From the NCBI RefSeq assembly GCF_000218895.1, contig NC_015703.1:2307001-2371000 (forward strand): a stretch of DNA of 64,000 nt, given 5' to 3'. A program made the translations under genes and the position numbers. Below, in pieces: positions 59,016 to 64,000 of the stretch. The notes beneath the pieces were generated by a model. That model ran no database searches. It was not told the DNA's origin and saw only the letters and a list, made by a program, of their open reading frames with translations. This DNA is from Runella slithyformis DSM 19594 (GTDB lineage: Bacteria; Bacteroidota; Bacteroidia; Cytophagales; Spirosomataceae). The first letter of the stretch is position 1, and every line of letters starts with the position of its first letter.

Positions 59016-60743
59016 AAATATTTTAGTCCAAATTTTGTTCCACCCTTCACGGTCGGCGGGTAAGGGCGCATCGCGGCGGATGTATTTGCCGTTGGCGTCA
59101 ATTAAAACCGCATAAGGTACTTGAGTAATGGCCCATTCGGCCACCAAATAGTCGTTTTGTGATTCGTCCACTTTAAGATGCAAGCCCCTGCTTCTGCTTT
59201 TTATTGCGGCTTCGCGCCAGACATCGTCGTTGGTTTTGTACTCCGATACGTACACAAATTCGACGCTGTTGGGCGGCATGCTTGCCCGCAATGCGTTGGC
59301 TTCGGCCAAGGCGCGGCGTCCCCATTCATCGTTGGTCCAAAAAAGAAAATACACGATCGTCCCTTTGAACTTCCGTTTGAGTTGATTCCACAGCATGGTC
59401 TCGTTAGGGTACGAAGGGGTGTCGGCCAGCCAAATGCCCGGCATCACCTCCAACGGGTCATCGACCGTAGCCGTCGCTATTTTCGATTCGGCCGTACGAA
59501 TCACCGCCGAATCAAGGCTCTCTATGTGGTGAAGCTCATCCAATGAGCGGGCATAGTAGGGGTTTTGGAGGGAAGGCCGCAGGTGGTTGTACCAAAGCGT
59601 GAGATTCTTTAACGAAAAATTGTTGATGTTTTCTGCATAAAACGCCGCTTTCAGGTAATCCAATTCTTTGACAGAATGGGCCGCGCCGAATTTACGCGTG
59701 AATAATTCGTAGGCCACGATCATTCTGAGGGTATCTTCCTTTCGGTTAAAAAGGTTGCTTAACCATTTCAACTCCCGCATTTTAGCCGTTTCTCCCTGCG
59801 TATAACTCACTAATTTTAAGCTGTCAGCGGGGGTAATATTGGGGACGTATTGTAAGATCAAACGGGCCAATGTACTAACGGGCAACGACGACTCGGGAAC
59901 ATTGGGCGTGGTTGCCAGGGCGTAATTGGTGAATTGCCGGTAACTGTCGGCTTTGGCAAAGGTAAAAAACCGATTAGTGTCCAATTCGGCCGCTGCCGAT
60001 AATGCCAACGGCAGAGTTTGCTGCTGTTGGGTCAGGTAATTATACAATTGGGCTTTGGCCGCCTCATTCAGCGAAGAAGTCACCCATTGGTCAAGCAGGG
60101 CATCTTTGCCCTTCGTGTAGGCGCGATAAAAGTCGATTTTTCGTTGGCGTTCCGACGCGGCTTTTTCCCAAAAAAGCATCGCATTGGCGGCTTTGACGGG
60201 CTTTTCGGGATTGGCCTTGAGCCATTTGTTAAAGTCGGCATAAAATTGGGCGTGTCGGTTGTTGGTGGCGGCATGAATGCCTTCAAATTGCAGGGGAACG
60301 TCGCTCTTCGTCAGGGAATCGCCGTTGAGCGTGACCTTTACCGTTCCTTTTGCCCCCAAAAAAGGCATTACTACGTTGGCATAGGTCAGATAACATTCTT
60401 CCAAGGGGTAGACCAACGGCATCTTTAACTCAAAGCTGCCGTCGGGTTGGAGTGGAGCGGCCCGCACGATTTCCCGATTGGCCTGTAAAATATTTACCCG
60501 CGCCACCGTGATCTCGGGGGCCTGACGGTACAGTCGAACGGAAAGATTTTCCACTTTCCCGCGCACCGTCAGCGTGTCGGTTTGGGCGTATAACGAAGGA
60601 GAGAGGAACGCAATGAACAGGCCGCAGCAAAGTGATGCCCAAAGATCTTGGCGGGTGTTTGGAAAACAAATGACAGCGGGGAGGACGAAATATCGACGAA
60701 CCGGATTCTTACAAAATGACAAATCGGCTTTGGTTTTCTTCAT
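59010..60743 (-). CDS. TlpA-like secreted protein without redox cysteines
   Basis: A 577-residue protein with a long N-region before the signal core (ASLCCGLFIAFLSPSLYAQ). A DUF4369-like beta domain is followed by a helical middle (~150-430). A C-terminal thioredoxin fold (~435-577) contains IVYFLFWTNDEWGRRALAE, VEFVYVSEYKTND and the cis-Pro segment ITQVPYAVLIDANGKYI. In active TlpA proteins the first helix starts FWASWCGPC. Here the residues are TNDEW, so disulfide chemistry is lost. It may act as a scaffold or binding protein. Confidence 0.75.
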   Translation of the reverse strand: MKKTKADLSFCKNPVRRYFVLPAVICFPNTRQDLWASLCCGLFIAFLSPSLYAQTDTLTVRGKVENLSVRLYRQAPEITVARVNILQANREIVRAAPLQPDGSFELKMPLVYPLEECYLTYANVVMPFLGAKGTVKVTLNGDSLTKSDVPLQFEGIHAATNNRHAQFYADFNKWLKANPEKPVKAANAMLFWEKAASERQRKIDFYRAYTKGKDALLDQWVTSSLNEAAKAQLYNYLTQQQQTLPLALSAAAELDTNRFFTFAKADSYRQFTNYALATTPNVPESSLPVSTLARLILQYVPNITPADSLKLVSYTQGETAKMRELKWLSNLFNRKEDTLRMIVAYELFTRKFGAAHSVKELDYLKAAFYAENINNFSLKNLTLWYNHLRPSLQNPYYARSLDELHHIESLDSAVIRTAESKIATATVDDPLEVMPGIWLADTPSYPNETMLWNQLKRKFKGTIVYFLFWTNDEWGRRALAEANALRASMPPNSVEFVYVSEYKTNDDVWREAAIKSRSRGLHLKVDESQNDYLVAEWAITQVPYAVLIDANGKYIRRDAPLPADREGWNKIWTKIFK

Positions 60744-60806
60744 TGCTTTGACTTTTGGATGTTCAAAATTAATAATTGCGCATTTTCTCTTGGCACTTCT
60801 CGCTCC

Positions 60807-61991
60807 TTACTTCCGGTTGTAACCTCGACTTATCTCAAAAACATATTTTAAAATTTCCCGTTCCGTTTCCCCAAATGCTTCACCCCGGCGGCTGACGGTC
60901 TCAAACGCCACCTTAAGGGCTTTCTCGATACGGTACTCGGTAAATCCTTCGGCAAGGCCGCCCCACGAAAACGAAGGAATGTGTTTGGGTTGAAAACCCG
61001 CCCCGAAAACGTTGGTATTCACCCCCACAACCGTGCCGGTGTTGAAGAGTGTACTGATGCCCGCTTTGCTGAAATCGCCCATGAAAAGTCCGCAAAACAG
61101 CCTATGAGTATCTTCCATCGCTTCAGTAGCGTAGCTGTAGAGTTTTACGTTGGTATAATCATTTTTGAGGTTGGAGTTATTACAATTTGCGCCCAAATTA
61201 CACCATTCACCCAACACAGAGTTGCCCAAAAAACCGTCGTGCCCTTTGTTGCTGAACCCGAAAAGAACCGAATTACTAACTTCACCGCCTACTTTACAGT
61301 GCGGGCCTATGCTCGTATTCATGCGCATCTTTGCACCCCAGTTGACCGTTGCGCCTTCCCCCAGGGCAAACGGACCGATGATGACGCTGCCTTCGCTGAC
61401 GGTGGCATTTTTGCCGATGTAGATCGGACCGTTTTCGGCATTCAACACCGAAGCACGAACCTTTGCTCCTTCTTCCAAAAATACGTTTTCGGGAGCGTAC
61501 ACCCTTGTAAAGGGGTCGTTCAACGGTTGACTGACCCGATCATGCGTCAGGGCGGCAAAATCCGCTTTAATCTGAGCGCCGTTTTCGCCGTAAATATCCC
61601 AGACCCGCTGAATGATGACGATAGGGTCAGGAAAAGAAATAACGTTCAGTTCCTGCCGCGGATCGACCACCTCAAAAGGAGAGCGATAGGCAATGATCTG
61701 ATCAAGGGCGGCCAATGCTTCCCCCTCGGCCAGGTTCCGGACAGCCTCCGCAATGGCAGAAGTGGCGCAGACGGCCCCGTTAATAAAAATGTTGTCGTCG
61801 GTGGCAACGAACGGAAACTTGGTTTGCAGATATGGCTCCGTCAGAAAAGAAGGCTTAGCTTGAAGAAAATGCGCCCATTTTTCGGTCAGCGTCAGGATTC
61901 CGCAACGAATCTCAGACACGGGACGGGTGAATGTAAATGGCAGAAGATGCCGACGAATGGCTGCGTCGTCGTAAAGGATATAATTGGTCAT
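60807..61991 (-). CDS. GlmU-like sugar-nucleotidyltransferase/left-handed beta-helix protein
   Basis: A 394-residue protein of the Bacteroidota GlmU-like type. The N-terminal ~150 residues (YILYDDAAIRRHLLPFTFTR, RPVSEIRCGILTLTEKW) resemble a reduced nucleotidyltransferase and lack the classical GXGTRM loop. The rest is a left-handed beta-helix with hexapeptide repeats (GPIYIGKNATVSEGSVIIGP, CKVGGEVSNSVLFGFSNKGH). It may be a nucleotide-sugar or UDP-GlcNAc-related enzyme, but the missing loop makes the activity uncertain. Divergent from the tagaturonate reductase gene. Confidence 0.8.
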   Translation of the reverse strand: MTNYILYDDAAIRRHLLPFTFTRPVSEIRCGILTLTEKWAHFLQAKPSFLTEPYLQTKFPFVATDDNIFINGAVCATSAIAEAVRNLAEGEALAALDQIIAYRSPFEVVDPRQELNVISFPDPIVIIQRVWDIYGENGAQIKADFAALTHDRVSQPLNDPFTRVYAPENVFLEEGAKVRASVLNAENGPIYIGKNATVSEGSVIIGPFALGEGATVNWGAKMRMNTSIGPHCKVGGEVSNSVLFGFSNKGHDGFLGNSVLGEWCNLGANCNNSNLKNDYTNVKLYSYATEAMEDTHRLFCGLFMGDFSKAGISTLFNTGTVVGVNTNVFGAGFQPKHIPSFSWGGLAEGFTEYRIEKALKVAFETVSRRGEAFGETEREILKYVFEISRGYNRK

Positions 61992-62182
61992 AACAATGAT
62001 TTCAGTTGATGGATTTCGTGAAAATCAGTGCCGGAAAAACAGCCCGAAAATCTGCGAAGCCATAAAATCTGTGAGAGTTTTGTCGCCTTTGGTCGCTACA
62101 AAGATAAGTTTTGCTCAAAATTTATTAGGTTTGCCAATACAAACATTTTCGACCTGCCAAACTGTTAAATCTATTCGTAACC

Positions 62183-63673
62183 ATGCCGAAACTATCTAAA
62201 CAAGTCATTGATAGCGAAACCCAATATACCTTTGATCTGCCCGTAAAAGTACTGCAATTCGGGACGGGAGTGCTCTTAAGAGGGCTTTGTGATTACCTGA
62301 TTGACAAAGCCAACAAACAGCATATTTTTAACGGGCGCATCGTGGTGGTCAAATCAACCGCAGGCTCGGCCGACGATTTTGCCGAACAGGATGGACTCTA
62401 CACCGTTTGTGTGCGCGGGGTAGACAGCGAAGGCTCCACCATCGACGAAGCCACGGCCGTAACGGCTATCAGTCGCGTGATCTCGGCGCAGGACAGCTGG
62501 CAGAGTATCCTGCAGGTGGCCCGCAATCCGCATTTGGAAGTGATTCTCTCCAATACCACTGAAGTAGGGATCCAATACGTGGAAGAAAGTATCTTTCAAA
62601 GTCCGCCGCAGTCATTCCCCGCCAAATTGACCGCTTTTTTGTACGAGCGTTTTCGTACGTACGGAGGCAAAAAAGACAAAGGGCTGGTGATCGTTCCTAC
62701 GGAACTGATTACGGACAATGGTCTCAAACTCCGGGAATGTGTGGAAAAAATTTCGGTGTACAATGAGTTGGGGAAACTGTTTAACAAATGGCTGAAATAC
62801 CACGTTAAATTCTGTAATTCATTGGTAGACAGAATTGTGCCGGGTAAGCCCGATGCCGCTACGTTTGCCGCGCTTCAAGAAAAAATCGGTTATGAAGATG
62901 CGCTCTTAACAGTGGCCGAACCGTATTTGTTATGGGCGATCGAAGGCGATGAGCGTGTGAAAAAAGTGCTCTCGTTTGAGCAGGTCAGCGAAAATGTCAT
63001 TGTCGATGAAGATATCTCCTACTACCGTGAGCGTAAACTGCGCATCCTCAACGGCAGCCACAGCGCGGCGGCTCCGCTGGGGTATTTGAGTGGGTTTGAC
63101 ATTACGTTTCAGTGCATGAACGACCCGGCCATGTCGAAATACTACGAGACGATCATTTACGATGAGATCGTGCCGACGCTGCCTTTTGAAGAGCAAATGG
63201 ATGAGTTGAAGGTATTTGCCGGCGATATTCTGAACCGTTACCGCAACCCGTTCATTCAGCAAAAACTCATCGGTATTACGCTGCAGCAGTCTTCGAAAAT
63301 GAACGCGCGCAATGTTGCGACCATTCGGCGGTATTACCGGCAATTTAATAAAGCACCCAAATTGTTTACCATTGGCTTTGCGGCCTATCTGCTGTTTATG
63401 CGGGCCGCTAAGCAACAAAACGAACACTATCTCGGCCAACGCGGCGAAGAGTTTTACGTCATCAATGATGAGCAGGCGGCGTATTTTTACGAGCAGTGGC
63501 AAGGCGTAACGCCGGAGACCGTCCCTGCGTTTGTGCAGACCGTACTGAGCAATCCAAAACTCTGGGAGACTGACCTGACGAAGTTGGCGGGTTTTGCCGA
63601 AACCGTGACGGAGTATCTAACGGAAATGATGAATACCGGCGTGAAGACCACGTTGGAAAAAGCGATACTGTAA
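62183..63673 (+). CDS. uxaB: Tagaturonate reductase (altronate oxidoreductase)
   Basis: A 496-residue NAD-dependent long-chain mannitol dehydrogenase-family enzyme that reduces tagaturonate to altronate in galacturonate breakdown. The N-terminal VKVLQFGTGVLLRGLCDYLI is the FGxGxFxRxF-type NAD motif. ILSNTTEVGI, FCNSLVDRIVPGKPD, KLRILNGSHSAAAPLGYLSG and the catalytic lysine region KLRILNGSH match UxaB/MtlD. No uxaA or uxaC is in the window. It is followed by a terminator. Confidence 0.92.
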   Translation: MPKLSKQVIDSETQYTFDLPVKVLQFGTGVLLRGLCDYLIDKANKQHIFNGRIVVVKSTAGSADDFAEQDGLYTVCVRGVDSEGSTIDEATAVTAISRVISAQDSWQSILQVARNPHLEVILSNTTEVGIQYVEESIFQSPPQSFPAKLTAFLYERFRTYGGKKDKGLVIVPTELITDNGLKLRECVEKISVYNELGKLFNKWLKYHVKFCNSLVDRIVPGKPDAATFAALQEKIGYEDALLTVAEPYLLWAIEGDERVKKVLSFEQVSENVIVDEDISYYRERKLRILNGSHSAAAPLGYLSGFDITFQCMNDPAMSKYYETIIYDEIVPTLPFEEQMDELKVFAGDILNRYRNPFIQQKLIGITLQQSSKMNARNVATIRRYYRQFNKAPKLFTIGFAAYLLFMRAAKQQNEHYLGQRGEEFYVINDEQAAYFYEQWQGVTPETVPAFVQTVLSNPKLWETDLTKLAGFAETVTEYLTEMMNTGVKTTLEKAIL

Positions 63674-63691
63674 CCACTACGGATACACTTC

Positions 63692-63733
63692 AAGGGGTTA
63701 GGTGTTAGGTATTGACTTAACTTCTAACCCCTT
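63692..63733 (+). terminator. Terminator after the tagaturonate reductase gene
   Basis: A perfect 10-bp stem (AAGGGGTTAG / CTAACCCCTT) with a 22-nt loop is followed by CCCTTTTCATTTTT, 18 bp after the stop codon. Confidence 0.75.
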
Positions 63734-63760
63734 CCCTTTTCATTTTTAACACTGAATGCT

Positions 63761-64000
63761 ATGCTGAAAAATAAATTCATTCTCGGATTGATTGCCGTCG
63801 TTGTTGTGGGCGTGATCATCACTACTTTTTTTGGCGAAGAAACGACGGTTTCGGACGCTGATTATGTAGCGCAATTAGAAAAAGAGCGCAGGGAAAAAGA
63901 CACATTTTATCGCGATTCGGATACCTCTCCCATTGCCGATAAAGCTAATTTTAAAGGTCTGAATTATTTTACGCCCAATCCTGCCTACAAAGTAGTGGCC
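63761..64000 (+). CDS. DUF1684 protein, 3'-truncated by window edge
   Basis: ATG 63761 opens a frame with no stop before the window ends. The first 80 residues show an N-terminal anchor (FILGLIAVVVVGVIITTFF). Then comes the DUF1684 start: DYVAQLEKERREKDTFYRDS, SDTSPIADKANFKGLNYFTP, NPAYKVVA. DUF1684 proteins are small conserved envelope proteins of unknown role. It is downstream of the tagaturonate reductase gene past a terminator. Confidence 0.8.
   Translation, partial: MLKNKFILGLIAVVVVGVIITTFFGEETTVSDADYVAQLEKERREKDTFYRDSDTSPIADKANFKGLNYFTPNPAYKVVA

Noticed and set aside
60981-62009. 342-codon open frame antisense to the GlmU-like gene
   Set aside because: The minus strand has clear hexapeptide-repeat protein sequence. 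The antisense frame has no signal, motif or promoter and is a by-product of codon use.

Overview
The window looks like a chromosomal segment of a Bacteroidota bacterium, most likely a Cytophagales member close to Runella/Spirosomataceae (a family-level inference; no rRNA or marker search was possible). The evidence is: type IX secretion C-terminal sorting domains (4218-8645, 48627-49817); a TonB-dependent receptor with an N-terminal carboxypeptidase-like domain; DUF4249, DUF2490, PorT-like and YqgE families; and several promoters matching the Bacteroidota TTG-N17-23-TAnnTTTG pattern. Gene density is high, and most of the window is ordinary housekeeping and envelope genes.

Layout. 1-11.7 kb: kynureninase, a thioredoxin-like protein, a DUF1080/PA14-like secreted protein, a 1475-residue Ig-like repeat adhesin and a GH3/beta-lactamase fusion, all on the minus strand. 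11.9-18.5 kb: TonB receptor, beta-helix lipoprotein, small lipoprotein and DUF3500 protein. 18.5-25 kb: parallel beta-helix protein, ribH-hisH with overlapping ends, DUF2490 and rhodanese proteins, a TPMT-like methyltransferase and dihydroorotase. 25-29.3 kb: a decayed DUF4249 gene, an MDR oxidoreductase, an acyltransferase, an ECF sigma factor with a small overlapping partner, and hisA. 29.4-36.9 kb is the accessory region: a 1042-residue TPR protein with ten near-identical 138-bp repeats, then an M23 lipoprotein gene split by a defective IS4-like element, then a GNAT-like protein and a VanX-type dipeptidase. 37-48.6 kb: mutS2, DUF819, murI, FtsX-type permease, universal stress protein, a very large NtrY-like histidine kinase and an IscA-like protein. 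48.6-54.7 kb: T9SS protein, trpE with a Trp-Trp-Trp leader peptide and attenuator, PorT-like barrel, YqgE, and a B12-riboswitch operon (DUF6580 and Dph6-like). 54.8-64 kb: small hypothetical proteins, a LuxR-type HTH protein divergent from an EamA transporter, a TlpA-like protein without its cysteines, a GlmU-like protein, tagaturonate reductase and a truncated DUF1684 gene.

The most informative structures are regulatory or evolutionary. They are: (i) a complete trp attenuation leader whose promoter lies so close to the leader AUG that the leader peptide may be leaderless; (ii) a cobalamin riboswitch on a two-gene operon of poorly understood function; (iii) an IS insertion that can be removed on paper to restore an in-frame M23 lipoprotein; (iv) a 77-bp duplication of the IS end that supplies a new ATG to the stranded peptidase half; (v) the mosaic TPR array. 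No CRISPR array, rRNA, tRNA or intact prophage was seen. No clear new multi-gene defence system was found; the TPR protein is the best candidate for unexplained biology.
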